Assembly: GCA_028571685.1 (NCBI GenBank)
Contig: CM053140.1
Location: 25,277,501-25,341,500 of the forward strand
Reading direction: 5' to 3'
Length of the DNA stretch: 64,000 bases
DNA from: Heterohyrax brucei
Taxonomy: Eukaryota; Chordata; Mammalia; Hyracoidea; Procaviidae
Shown in pieces: positions 24,613-36,559 of the stretch; the first letter of the stretch is position 1; each line of letters begins with the position of its first letter. Under the pieces are notes generated by a model. It saw only the letters and a list, made by a program, of their open reading frames with translations. It ran no database searches and had not been told where the DNA came from. Position numbers and translations under genes: made by a program.

Positions 24613-25350
24613 ATGACATAGACATGTAGAAAGACTATTATACTCTCCATCCTGTACCTACTGTGGTAGCTGATTGAAGGCATTACTGTGAGAAGGTGGA
24701 GATGCACTTACCATGAAATGCGCAATGCCACACCTCTACCAGGGTGGCTGTGGAAGTTTCCTGCATTTACGAGTTGTGGAGCATAATAAGGGAGACTCCT
24801 ACAGAAAGTTTTCAGCTTGTTCTCCTTAGTGAATTCTGTTTCCCAAATCAAAGTCAGCCAGTTTGATGTTCTTTCTATCATCCAAGAGCACATTTTCTGG
24901 CTTGATATGTGTATGCAAAACACACTTGTCGTGGTGCACTTGTAGGGCCTATACTAATTGATGGAATGTTGTTTGGGCCTCTTTTTCACTCTTGAAGCCA
25001 TGAGTCTCTGGATGATCACCCCAGTCCCCTGCAGTTAGCACTTCATCACTATACCACAGATGATCACCCCAGTCCCCTGCAGTTAGTACTCCATCGCTAT
25101 ACCAAAGATATTGTTACTCTCTCTGACTTGCAACAGCATGAAAATATTTGGATTGTAGAGATCCTTCATGATTTTTATCTCTTGAGTCTAGTATCAAGAG
25201 GTTGGAGGATGTCTCTGAGCTCTTTTCAACTCTTCTCGGCTACTTCTTTGCCCGTGTTGATGTGCCAGGATAAGCTAACTCAACCACATGTCCCCCTGCT
25301 GATGTTCTTACCAGGTGGTAACGTCCCACACTGATGTCATTGACCATTGA
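24598..25350 (-). pseudogene. Smok/MARK-like kinase pseudogene C, truncated
   Basis: Holds only the catalytic domain from about subdomain X back to the N-lobe. The C-lobe end, UBA, tail and KA1 are missing. Its left edge joins the 5' leader of pseudogene B without spacer ('gaaggtaacac' then 'gttcacatgacatagacatg'). The catalytic loop reads IHISSQK in place of HRDIKPEN, and DFG is gone. The activation segment word KTFCRSLPYYAPQ is still visible at about 24770-24810. It carries a 48-base internal duplication. Its 5' flank is of the A type. Confidence 0.85.
25011..25106. repeat. 48-base tandem duplication
   Basis: 25011-25058 and 25059-25106 both begin 'gatgatcaccccagtcccc', with 4 or so differences between them. 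The length is a multiple of three and the unit lies within the N-lobe of pseudogene C. Confidence 0.9.
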
Positions 25351-27084
25351 ACAGCAGCTGAGGGCAGCACCTGCCTATATGTCAAGGAACAGTGTTGTTT
25401 TTATGTTCGTAAATCTGGCCAGGTCAACATACAACATGTCTTGAATTTGGGTTCCTAGATAAAAGACACAACTCCAAGCTACAACCATTCCTAGGAAATG
25501 TCATGGTCCTGCAAGGATATGCAGCCTATACCTACCAACCATGCGGTAGATAGATCAGAATCCTCAACATTTTCAAGACAAGGTACTTGAGGAACGTGGG
25601 TCTGATGGGTAGGCAGGACTACAACCTGAAACAGCAGGAAGTAGCCAGAGCGAGTCGGCTTCCCACTTTCCCGTCAAGATTTCAGGCCCATGTCTCCTCA
25701 AGGGAAAAATGACAACGGTAGCTAGGAAGCCTGGTCACCACCACAGACCGGTTCATCAGATGATCCCTAAATACCGAGTCAGCATTTGAGAAGGGAATTG
25801 GAGCTGTAACAATTCTTCTGTTAGTTTGAGATGTGGCTACGTGTGGGTACTTCCTCAGGACGATGATCTAGAAATGACTCAGCCCATAATTTTAATCCTA
25901 TCTACATACCACTATTTTCTTCTTCAGGAGGGGTCCCATCATCCCGTTGCTGACTGATAACCCCAAAGCTGAAACCAAAGGCTGTTTCCTACCTATGCTT
26001 CCTGACTAGGACAGTACCATTTACCAACATAAGAAACCCTGCAAGCTTTGTACCAGGTCTTTCCCACTCACAGAGACTGACCCCTTCCCTGTCTGTAAGG
26101 TACTTTGACTTAATAAATTTTGTTGCCGTGAAGGTTTCTTCCTGGTGACTGGGGGAGGAGAGCCCAGTGATCCACTCATCAGAAGACGGAAGTTGCTCCT
26201 CTGATCTCCTGAATCCAAATGAGGTCATTTGGGGTAGAATCAGTTACAGGATGTAGAGAGTTCCTTTCTCTGGGGCTTTCTGGGACTGGTAGCAGGATTT
26301 CTTATGGGGTGTTGTCCATACAATTTCTTAGTTCTTTCGTTCTATCCCCAGGTCCTGAGTGTGGCTGTCTGGTGCTCCCATTGGAAGGCCCTGTCACTGT
26401 CCAAGTGGGCGTTTCTGTGCATGTCCTTAGAGTTTCTTCCATCTGGTGTCTTCTGAAAAACAGCCTTGAGGCAATTTACATAATTTGGGGGTACTGATCT
26501 CAGTGTCCCTGAATGTTGTTAGTGCTTTGATCTCTTTATCCTTTATTCCTTGCTGATAGTCTTGGTCACAATATTTACAGAGGATCCCGGGCTGTCTGTG
26601 TCCTTCTCAGCTGTTGACTCCAAAGAGATGCCACATTTTCTATAGGATTTCCATTACAAGTTTCCCCACAGACTGTTCTGCCCACCTCCTGAAGACAGGG
26701 CTCTCTCTGGCCCTTGGCCACTGATCACAGGCCCTCAGCTTTCTGTCTCTGTGGACTGGGAAGCCCAGCATGATCTCTCCTGCGGCGAGGTCTCTCCTGC
26801 CACCAGTTACCAGCTTATGCTGTCTCTAGCTCCTGCTTCCAAGAGCTTTTCAGCGCAGTGATCTGGGCCCAAAGAATGGTCTGTCATTTCAAAGCCATTC
26901 CTCGTTGGTGTTGAGCGAATCACCCTGACTGCTGTGGAATGAGCTCTCTCTTAAGGAGCTAAGGACCAGTACTCTTTGTGGGCCTCGAACTCACTGTCAC
27001 ACTGTCCTGCCTAGTTACCTGGGTAGGAGTTACAAGGCCAAGGCTAGAAAACTCTCACTCAAAAGGCAGTAATCACAACACAGT
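25351..27084 (-). repeat. Kinase-array flank, copy 2
   Basis: The 5' flank of pseudogene C, matching 13670-15434 over nearly its whole length and 19441-20720 over the first 1.3 kb. The minus frame at 25989-26228 has counterparts in the other copies but is not conserved as protein. It may contain LTR-derived sequence, since part matches 9390-9560 in reverse. Confidence 0.75.
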
Positions 27085-27395
27085 GATCTTGAGCAAAATT
27101 TTAGTCGTGTGTGATACTAATGATATTTTTCAGTAATCTGTGTGTTGTGTGTGATCACCTTCCTTTGAAATGGGTCTCCAAAAGGGTCACTTGCAGTTGG
27201 TTGGCCAGATAGTAGTCTTCCAGGTTTGTGAGTATTGACAGGTGAGGCCTTCCAGTAGTGCATCGGTTCTTGGAAACATCTGCATTGATAATCTCTCAAT
27301 TCCTGTTGTTTTGTCAATATTCTGTTAGGTCCCGTCGAGTGGATTTCAAGTCATAACAAGTATACATGCAACAAAACAAAACATTATCTCGTCCT
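27085..27395 (-). mobile_element. RTE LINE scraps 3' of pseudogene D
   Basis: The same two-piece RTE arrangement as at 15435-15738: 'gcaaaattttagtcgtgtgtg' through 'tctctcaattcctgttg' joined to 'tgttaggtcccgtcgagtgg'. Confidence 0.75.
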
Positions 27396-27399
27396 GTGG

Positions 27400-29390
27400 G
27401 AGCTTAAATCTGCGAACTCCTCTTTTGTTCCTGGCAACTGCTGGCAGCATTTGAGACTACACGCTCCCTGCTCATTTTTGAGGCAGTGCTATTGAAGGCC
27501 TCAGAGATACCTCAAATTCTCTTCTCTTTTCCTGTTGAGGGTCCACACAAGCAGTGTGGACATCTCCATCCTCCACTGCACAGAGTCCTGCAGCTCTGCT
27601 GTGCTGTTCATAAACAACAGTGTGTATTTGTCACTGTGTGTCTAGCCCTTGGCAGATCTCCCACATCGTCTGTGCTCCACAGAAGTGATGATTTTCGTCC
27701 TGCACTAAACTTGAGAGATCATGGCCTTTCGAGGTTTGAGTGTCTCCTCTGCAACTTTGCTGTCACAAAGCTTTTGTTCTCTTTTGATCAGAGTGCAACA
27801 GGATTGTTTCATGAGCTTAAAGAATCTTGCTGTGGCACCCTGCTGGTCCTCAGTATGGATAGAGGGAGAAGCTGGGTTCACTGTCTGCTCAGGGATCTCC
27901 TGCCTTATAGGAGATTAGTTGTGACACTCCCGTTTGGCAACTTGTTTCCCCTGGGGCTCCATCATCCTTATCGATGGTCTGGGTTGAGTAGGATACCACA
28001 GAAACACATTTGGGGACTGTGCTGGTTTGGGGCACCACACTATTTCTCAACTTGGCATGTAGTTTCGAGGTTTGGTTGTACTCTGTCCAGGCTGTCCTGG
28101 GGTGCTGATACAGGAGTGACTTTTAAGGGACACTCAGGGAGAAGCACATGCCATAGAGGTCCCCTTCCTTCTATCAGTTAGAGCCTTCAGAGCACTGTAG
28201 AAATAGTAAATACAGGTTGGAATGGCAGGCACAGTGTAAGTGCACTGTTCGTGTTCAGCACAGAAGGTGGATGCACCTCACAGGATGACTAAGCTGTGTG
28301 ACAGTCAGTGCAGTGTACTGCACTCTGGGGTTCCACAGTACTAGCATGACTCTCCATGTCAGATGTGTGGTGTCTTCTTACCAGATAGGTGACCATGACG
28401 TTACCATATTTTTGATTCAGTACGATTCCTAAATCTCTCCCTCCTTGTAACATGCATTCACTGTGGCCTCAAAGCACCGGGTGTGCTCGTAGTCTAGGAG
28501 TGGCTGCACGTACACCTTTTGTTTCACTTTCTCGTACATCTTCATCCCTGAGTTTTCTAGGATGTCCTGTCGTGTGGCTGTCTTTCTTGGGTCACCAATG
28601 AGTCTTTGGCTAAGCATGTGTTCATATGGCCTAGACATGTGGAGACAAGTATCATATTCTTCCTCTAGTACCTGCTTTTGTGTCTCAGTTAAGGTCTCTT
28701 CATGAAAAGGCAGAGACCCACGTCCCTTGAGGTACCAGGCGCTTGCAGGCTTCACACTGCCATGGTAGGTCCACTCTGCTTTCCTCCCGGTCGGAGTTCT
28801 GGCACATAATAAGGGAGCCTCCAACAAGAAATGTTTCACTTCCTCCCCTTGGAGAATTCAGTTAACATACCAAAGTCGGCAATTTCGAGAGTTGTTTGTG
28901 TGATCCCAGGGCATGTTTTCCGGTCGAATGTCCTTGTGTAGAATACGTTTGTTGTGGCAAAAGTGTATGGCTAGCACTGACTGGTGGAATTTGGCTTGGG
29001 CCTCTTTTTTGCTTGTGAAACCCTGAACCCCTAGATGATCATGCATGTCCCCTGCAGTTACCTACTCCATCACTGTACCTAGGATGTCGTTATTCTCTAT
29101 GACTTCCAACAGCATTGAGACACTTGGATGGTGGAGATCCTGCATGGTTTTTATCTCTGTGTCTCGTGTCAGGTGTTGGAGGATGTCTGTCGACACTTCT
29201 CAACACTTTTCTCAGCTCCCTCTTTGTCAGTGATGATGTGCTAGGATAACTTGACTCTGTCAGATGTCCCCTTGCCGATGGCTCTTAGGAAGTAGTAGTG
29301 TTCCACAGGGATTTCCTCCTCAGCAGAAAAGGCTAAGTGGCTCTGTGGCATGTTCAGTGTTGTGTGAAATAGTAGATTTCCTTGTGGTAG
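27400..29390 (-). pseudogene. Smok/MARK-like kinase pseudogene D
   Basis: Spans the same length as the intact copy. N-lobe about 29050-29330. The catalytic loop at about 28910-28960 still reads HKDIRPEN, keeping the catalytic Asp and Asn. The DFG region is frameshifted. Subdomains IX-XI and the UBA-like region are at 28429-28839 (PFHEETLTETQKQVLEEEYD, ATRQDILENSGMK). The C-tail is at about 27800-28400 and the KA1 remnant at about 27490-27710. The 231-codon plus-strand frame at 27486-28181 is an antisense shadow. It shares its 5' leader type with the intact gene. Confidence 0.88.
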
Positions 29391-29815
29391 GGTAAAAAAT
29401 GGAGCCAAAGAGAAAATAAGTAAATCAATTCAAATAATGGAGGATGTCATAACTAACAACTTAGTAAAACATAAAAATGATAGACAAAGATGAAGTCAAG
29501 CCAAAGCCAAGTGCCATCAAATAAAGTGTAATTTAAAAATGAGAAAAAAAAATAGACTTGAAAATCCAGAGAAAATACTTTAGACAGTTCTAATAAAAAT
29601 GCGAAAATGAAATTGATGGAAGAAAAGTAACTGAAATAAAAATCAGTGAAAGGAATGCAATAATAATCAAATGAGAACGCTATCATTTGGAAAATAAGAA
29701 ATTACAAGTTTCTAAAGATATAAATTAAAAACCTGAGGAAAATTAAAATAAGAAAGTTAAAGCAGAAAAATTTAACATAGATTGATAAAATATGAGTACA
29801 ATAAAAGATTGTCAG
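29391..29815. repeat. A-rich segment upstream of pseudogene D
   Basis: Mostly A and G on the plus strand with few C. It is the counterpart of 45031-45640 upstream of the intact kinase. The short minus-strand frame through it is a product of base composition. Confidence 0.7.
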
Positions 29816-30780
29816 GTTTTGCAGCTGGCTTGTTTCACGTTGTCTCCAGATCACTGAACAGACGACGTTGCCAGTCGTCTGCCCTGTGTCCGGATGCCCA
29901 CCGGGGGCAGGAGGCGGTGGCTGCAGTGAGGCTGTATTAACATGGACTCTGTCTTGCTAATTACAAGCCCAGAAGAAGCTGTGAAGGCGCTAAAAGTCAA
30001 AAGAGGGGCTGTTGGATAAGAAGACGGTGTCCTAAACCGTGGTTGTGAAGTGCTAATACCACAGCTTTGTCCTGTGACAGAAACATCATCTGTCCATTCC
30101 AAGATGAGCGAGACCACTGCAGGAGTCAAAAGCAGCAGCAAAGAGGCAGTGTGGCCCAGCTGTTGGGAGCAGAGTCCCTGCTGTGACTTGGATGTCGACC
30201 ACTTTGTGTGCCTGGGAGGAGCCCATCCCTCATGGTTTTGGACCCTCTTGGCTTGGCTTAGCTTTGGTACCATGTTTGGAAAATACTTTGAGGACTACAG
30301 CCCAACTTTGGAAGCCCTGCTTTTCACTGCAGAGCCCTCGCTGTGACTCTTGGCCTTGCCACGACGTTCGTCTGTGATAAACCCACTTTGCCTTGCCGCA
30401 GGACCGTTCCTTTGAGACTGTCAGCTGAAGCCATAAGATTTACAGCTGTGCTTTCCAGAGCAGAGCCACTGCTGTGAACTCTGGCTGTGTGACAGAGTGT
30501 CCCTGGGATAAGTCAACCTGGCTGCTGGATGGTTCCTTTGGGATTGTCGTCGACTGAAGCCCTGGTTTGGGGGGCATCCCCCGCTTGCTCCAGCAGCTTG
30601 CTGGCTGATTCTCAATAGCCACTTCTCCAGCCTGGCGACTTGCTGTCTCCACCTGTTGTATGACAACTCCACCCGCCACTGCCTGGCACCACTGACCACA
30701 CTGCTGTCGCCACTGCAGCCCAGCCCTTGGCAGCCCTTTTAACTCAGGAGCCAGTAACAAGCACTTAGCATACATAAATA
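29816..30780. repeat. Unclassified segment with imperfect tandem motif
   Basis: A 1-kb GC-richer island in AT-rich DNA. The motif 'gcagagyccytgctgtgac' begins at 30169, 30329 and 30460, and the word 'gactgtcagctgaagcc' near 30415 recurs as 'attgtcgtcgactgaagccc' near 30545. It is thus partly a tandem repeat of about 130-160 bases. It may be an LTR or composite retroelement. Frames on both strands reach 140 codons but are not recognisable. Confidence 0.5.
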
Positions 30781-30794
30781 TATCTCTAATTAAT

Positions 30795-30975
30795 TAATTA
30801 AACTGTTAACCCCTTGTGGCACAGTGGGTTAAGTGCTATGTCTGCTAACTAAAAGATCAGCAGTTCAGATCCTCCAAGTACTCCTTGGAAACTCTATAGG
30901 GCAGATCTGTTCTGACTTTTAGGGTTGCCAAGAATCACACCAGACTTGAAGGCAGTGGTTTTGGTTTAACAACCC
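30795..30975 (+). mobile_element. AfroSINE-like SINE, sense
   Basis: 'ccccttgtggcacagtgggttaag', 'aaagatcagcagttcag', 'cttggaaactctatagggcag' and 'ggcagtggttttggttt' are the head, body and tail. Confidence 0.85.
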
Positions 30976-31329
30976 CTTTGGCTGAATTATTGGATTTTGA
31001 AAGATTGCCCACATAGGCCAATTTAGATAATGGAACTTCAGCAAGAACAATTTGGTGTTTGAAATGTATGTCACTTAACCTTGCTACATAGCTAAGCTAG
31101 GCTTGCAGCCTGTTTCTGTATGAAAAGAAATAAAAGTCAAGGTTTGTGTCTTTCGGCACATAGCACTGAAATTCTTGTCAGTGTGATCATTTTTCCTCTG
31201 CTCTCTACAGTGTGAAGACTGGGAGAATTGCAGACACCCTTTCCAGGCTCCAGATGTGCTTTCCAGACCCTTAGTGGGGATTATCCACATTATTCGAAGT
31301 GTAATGTTCCCTGTGACTAAATGACTCCG

Positions 31330-31790
31330 TGCAGTCAATCACCTTTGTCCTCCCTTAGTCACCAAACCAAAACTTCCAGTCTGACAGGAAAACTCAGACA
31401 TGCTTTGGAGGATTTGTATATCCATATATGATCATGGCCCTGATTATTCGTCTCACTTCTGTCTGAGTAGTGGTTTGGTGGGAGGTGGGAGGTAGGAGGA
31501 AGGAGCAGCTAAGTTGGGTCAGAGTCTCTCAGGTCCCTGAAACAGCTTGTGCTAGAAGGAGCACAGACCTGGGTTGCCAAGAACAGATGTAGGGGTTTTC
31601 AGTTGCAAACCCTTAGGCTCCCCCTAAGGTCACTGCAAGAAATGGACCTGTCCAGACTGGGAATAATTCACTGTGCTTTTCTGTGTTTTTGGTCTCAAGA
31701 CTCCTTGATACATTCTTTGAAAAAGAAAAATGTTTCTCTGTGTGTGTGTGTGTATATATGTGTAATCAGTTCCATAGAACTGTTCTTTAC
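31330..31790 (-). repeat. Duplicated distal 5' flank (D unit)
   Basis: Matches 46690-47395 upstream of the intact gene: 'gtccctgaaacagctt' versus 'gtcactgaaacagctg', 'tcactgcaagaaatggacc', and 'ttccatagaactgttcttt'. It includes a (TG)n tract at 31737-31765. This shows that units D and E were duplicated with at least 2 kb of upstream DNA. Confidence 0.75.
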
Positions 31791-32830
31791 TTTGATTGAT
31801 TTCCGTATTATTTTTGACTGCACCATTTCTTTCTTTTTCTTTAGCTACTCAACATTCAAGAGCACGTTTCAGAGTCTCTTCTGATGTGCATTTGGATCTT
31901 CTTTTCTGTTCTGTCTTCTCAGTGACCTTTGCTTTCTTCAGGTATCAATTATTTGATGTCATCCCACAGTTTGCCTAGATTCAGTCACTAGTGTTCAGTG
32001 CCTCAAACGTGTTTTTCAGATGGTCTTTCAACTCAGGTGGGATAGGTTCAATTTTGTGGTTTGGTTCTCATGAACTTTTTCTAACTTTCTTTAGTTTCAG
32101 GATGAAACCTAGGTATGAGCAATTAATGGTGTGTTTCACAGTCAGTCCCCGGCATTCAGCTAATAAATGGTGAACTTTGCCATCATCTCTTTCCACAGAT
32201 GTAGTCCATCTGATTCCTGTGTATTCCATCTGGAGAGGTTCGTGTGTGTACATAACATTTATGTAGGTGGAAAAAGATACTTGCCATGCAGTCATTCATC
32301 TTGCAAAGTGGTGTCCTGCAATCTTGGACATTGCTTCTATTACCAAGGCCTTATTTCCCAGCTGCCACTCTTCCTTCTTTATTACTTCTACATTCAAATC
32401 ACTAGTAATTGTCAATGTTCCCTGAATCCATGTTTGATCATTTTCAGAGTGTAGAACCTGGCAAAAATCCTGCATTTCTTCCTCTTCGGCCTTAGTGGTT
32501 GGTGCAAATTATTGAATAGTAGGCATCGATTGGCTTTCCTTGCAGATGTATGGCTATTATCCTATCACTGACAGCATCCTACTTCAGGAGAGATACTGAA
32601 ATGTTCCTTTTGATGATGAATGCAACCCTATTCTTCTTCACGTTGTCATTCCTGGCATACTGGACCATATGACTTGTTCCAAATTACCCGTCTCGTCAAG
32701 TCATGGCCAGTACAGGCTTTACTTGTAGCAGAGTCTCCCAGGCTGTTCTGCTTTTCGGATCCTTCTGGTTGAAATTCTTTGAAACCTACAAGTAGTCCGA
32801 CATGTCGAAGAAGTCTTTCGTGCCTAGATC
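31790..32830 (-). mobile_element. RTE LINE, endonuclease-coding half, antisense
   Basis: Conserved RTE text: 'ttgatgtcatcccacagtttg', 'ctctttccacagatgtag', 'ttattgaatagtaggc', 'tatcctatcactgacagc' and 'tgatgaatgcaaccc'. Interrupted by stops. Its left part also matches 47400-47595 and belongs to the D/E shared flank. Confidence 0.8.
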
Positions 32831-32874
32831 CTGCTAAACAGGGTGGGGAGTGTCGTGGCTAAGCTAATTGAGAT

Positions 32875-33040
32875 GGATAAAAACCCACTGCCGTTGAGTC
32901 AGGTCTGACTGCTGTTGACCCTAGAGGTCAGAGTACAAGTGCCCCGGAGAGTTTCTGAGGAGCACCTGGCGGGTTTGAACTGCTGACCTTTTCATTAGCA
33001 GACGTGGAACTTAACCCACTACGCCACCAGGGTTTCCAAT
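32875..33040 (-). mobile_element. AfroSINE-like SINE, antisense
   Basis: 'aaaacccactgccgttgagtc' to 'cactacgccaccagggtttcc'. Confidence 0.88.
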
Positions 33041-33414
33041 TGAAATTGATAAGAAAGCAGAATTTAGAGTCGATTGAGAAAATAAGTATCACTGAGCTGG
33101 AAAGACTGACTTACAGACCTTGTTGGAAGGTCCCAGATGAGAAAAAAAGTATGTTTGTCTTAAAGTAAAAGTAGTAGTTTCATAACAGTAAAAGGGAAAT
33201 AACTTATCTTTTGCCTTCAAAACTCCTAGGTCAACTGAAACATGTGTCTTTTATGAGTCAGAGGAACGAGGGCAGGGCAAGATCACTCCTCCCTGTTTTC
33301 CGGCTTCTGAGCTGGGATAGCTCCAGAGCAGTTTCTGAAGGACCCTTTCCAGCTAGGTGGAGGCATTTTTAAGAGAATTAATAAGAAGAATTCCTAGTGT
33401 CTATAATTATCCGA

Positions 33415-33562
33415 GGAAACCCTGGTGGCATAGTGGTTAAGCACTCTGCTAACTGCCAGGTGTGCAGTTGTAATCCATCACGCGCTCCTTGGAAACTCAA
33501 CAGTTTCTCCTCTGTCCTCTGGGTCGCTGTGAGTCAGAATTGACTCGACAGCACTAGATTAT
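33415..33562 (+). mobile_element. AfroSINE-like SINE, sense
   Basis: 'aaaccctggtggcatagtgg' to 'gaattgactcgacagcac'. The body is slightly shortened. Confidence 0.88.
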
Positions 33563-33964
33563 ACTTATCCGAAATCAGTTGAATGCAAATTGTGAAAGAA
33601 CTGTAAACAAGTTGTTTGTGTTGTAGGGGAACCTTGAGACACATCTGACATGGCCTGTAAAAATGTTTCAACCCTAGCAAGAGTATCAGTCAGCTGACCA
33701 GAGAGACTTTGTGATTTCCAAAGCCAGCTGATAGAAGCTTTATGGGTTAAAATGAAACTAGGCCAAATACAAGACCTGGTAAAAGTTGAGTGCAAACTTG
33801 GACTGTTGGAACAAACTTTGTTTCCATTGTAGGCGTAACAGAATCTCCAAAGCCTTTTAGGTAAGTTACTGATAATAAATTAATAGCTATTTGTCATAAT
33901 TGAACTTGACATACTTTTGCTTTCCATGCTGCAGAGGAAGTATGTGTGTGTATCTGTTGGTTGA
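33563..33964. other. No gene recognised
   Basis: A 76-codon minus-strand frame (33565-33795) is present, but I do not recognise its product and see no second copy of it. Confidence 0.4.
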
Positions 33965-34925
33965 TGATTAAGTTCATTTTTGCTATTTAAAGGGGTACTA
34001 CACGGTAAGATTTATTGAAAAATATTGATTTGGTATGGTCAAAAGTTTCATTTGTCAGATAAGTTTGAGCTTTAATATTAGATATCATATGCAACAAAGA
34101 ATTGGGGTTTTCCTTGTTAAAAGAACAAAATTTTCTCAGGTTTCTGAGTGAAGGTTCAGTGTGTTCTTTATGTATATAATCTGCGTTAAAGGCAAAGGTT
34201 TGGCCTCTCGCTAGAATAAGATTCCTGAGTCCAAAACCAAGCTGCAGAATTGGGAAAGAAGTAGAAAAAGCTGAGGTTTTCCTTGAAGATCTTTAGGTAA
34301 ACAACTTCAGCACTGGTTCTTAATAACATACGGGGAATTCCTAAGAAATGTGAAACTTCATGGAAAGCCACAACTTTTTATTAAAGAAAAGGGCTAAAGG
34401 GTTCTATTGAATCAGTTACATGGAACAGGTTAGATTAAAAATTTGTGATAACAATGTCCTCTTAGTGTTTACCTAATGTTGTTTTACAAATGCATAATAC
34501 GATGTCATAATTTTATTATTTCATAGCTGTTAACCTGACTTTAACTTTTTTTGTTGTTAATTGAGCATCATCAAAGCAAGTGCTCTACCTGAGAATTTAA
34601 ATTATTTACTTATGAATTTACTTTTATACCATTGATGTATTTTGAGACCTGATAATCTTGGTGTATCATAGTATATCCTGGCTGTGTAGTATTGTGTCTC
34701 AGGATTATTATGTGTGGCATTGAAGGTTTTTTTTAAAATACAATTAATGGTTATGTTTAGAAATATTATTGTCTGAGTTTTACTTGGAATTGTATAAGTC
34801 TTTTCCCTCTTAAGAGGATTTATTTTTATAAATGACTCGTGGTCATGTTTCATGTTGTCATCTACAGATGAGGTTTTACTTTGCTGATTTTGTAAAACCG
34901 TTTAATCAGGATATCTCCCTTGTTT
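33965..34925 (+). repeat. 1-kb duplicated segment, copy 2
   Basis: Partner of 10610-11640. AT-rich and without a conserved frame. Confidence 0.65.
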
Positions 34926-36250
34926 TAGATAGCCAGAGTTCAAACCGGCCACCTTTGTCAAATCAGTACTGAGTTGAAGAGCATGTTCTTTGATCTTGAA
35001 GAATGTGGTTCCAGTTAGAACTTTGAGCATGGGTTCTTGTCCTGTCTTATTAGTTGATCGAAATAAGAGAGAGACCAATTGCAAGGGTAACTATTCCAAT
35101 TTTATTGTCTATGCAGATGAGGAGGAGCAACAGGGTCCTAGCAACTTAACACCCTGTGTTCATTGCCCCTGGGGGCTCAAAAGCTTTCTATTTCCAGTGT
35201 TGTCCGGTGGTTGGGTTTGGTACTGGAATTCTCTGCCGTTAGGTCCCCTGACCCATGTCCACAAGAGAGCCAGAAGTTGCATCCTCTTCTGTCATGGCTT
35301 CTGGGATGGTCTCTGGTGAAAGGACAGGCCGGGAAGCATCTTCCTTTCTGGTGATAATTCGATCTTGTGTCATCGAAGGCCAGGATGTGAATCTGCACAT
35401 GCTGTGAGGTTGTAGGTCCGGTAGGTATCGTGGGTGGAGCCACCATCTGCTGTGATTTCCTGGAAAAGATGGCTCAGAAAGAAGTTTGCGGTTAGTAAGA
35501 GAAAGAAAAGTGGGGAAAGGATGTTAATTGGGGTTTCAAGTCCATTAGCCAAATCCAGTCCACAGAGAGCCATCAGGTTGTGGCAGTCTCCACCAGCTTT
35601 CGCGTTATCTGTCAAACCACTTTCTCTTCATCTGGTTAGGTTCTAGTCAGCTCCTCCCTAGCCATCCAACCTAATTGACAGGGGTAGCAGCCTCAGGCTC
35701 TCAAGTTCACACCTACTGGGAGGCACTTCAGACAGCTCCTTCCCATACTCTCATCCCCAGCTCTCTTGGGCTAGCCCCCTTGGGCTAGGTCAGCAGGTCC
35801 TACCTGTAAACTTAGGAGTCTACCCACAACTGCCTTCCTTGTGAGCAGCCACCCTTCCTCTCACTCTCATCTCTGGTTCTGCAGGTTTAGGACCAAGGGT
35901 GCCAGTGGAACATGTCCAAACTCAGCCTGTCTCTTGGTCCCGCACTTCCCCACTTGCACTCATTGAATGAGCCTGGGTGATCACCTTAAGGGAGCTGACC
36001 AAGCTGTCTGCTCACTGGCTCCCTTTAGCCCGCAGTCCTGGAAGGGGCTGTCTTGTAATGGGCTCTGACTTTTCCTGCCTGAATGCATCCAGCAGCAGAC
36101 TACTGATTGGAAACTGCACCAGCAAAGCAGCCACTTTTTTTCTTCTGAGCTCTTCTTCAAGTGAAACTTCCCATTTTCTCAGCAGTTCTGAGTGGTTCTG
36201 CAAAACAAGTGCAAACCATGGGTAGAGCTCACTTTTCAACCTCTGCACCC
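34926..36250 (-). repeat. LTR-like region, unclassified
   Basis: On the minus strand a polyadenylation-type AATAAA lies near 35100, with CT-rich DNA upstream, as in an LTR read antisense. Minus frames of 78-90 codons (36012-36248, 35177-35446) are not recognisable. No boundary repeats were found, so this is a weak call. Confidence 0.3.
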
Positions 36251-36264
36251 CATATACACCCTAA

Positions 36265-36430
36265 AAACCAAGCAAACCTATGCTATCTAGTCAACATTGA
36301 CTCCTGGTGACTCTACAGGACAGAGTAGGACTGCTCCATAGAGTTTCCATGGAGCACCTGGAAGATAGCAGCTGTTGTCCTTATACTCAGCAGAGAAAGC
36401 CGTTAACCGCTAGGTCCCCGGGGTTTCTGC
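36265..36430 (-). mobile_element. AfroSINE-like SINE, antisense
   Basis: 'actctacaggacagagtagg', 'atagagtttccatggagcacc' and 'ccgctaggtccccggggtttc'. Confidence 0.8.
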
Positions 36431-36559
36431 TCTATACATTGGGTACTGCATTTAAACAGTCAGTGTTTCCCTGGGACAAGTCTCTTGGTTCCCTTTTCTG
36501 CAAGTCTTAGGAAGCATTGGCCAAAAGCAGAGTTAAAAACTTCCTGTCGAATGGATTGG

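Noticed and set aside
27486..28181. 231-codon plus-strand open frame
   Set aside because: Lies antisense to pseudogene D's tail and KA1 region. Explained by codon pattern on the opposite strand.
30795..30975. Possible tRNA gene (tRNA-like head)
   Set aside because: Followed by SINE body and tail and repeated many times in the window. It is a SINE, not a tRNA gene.
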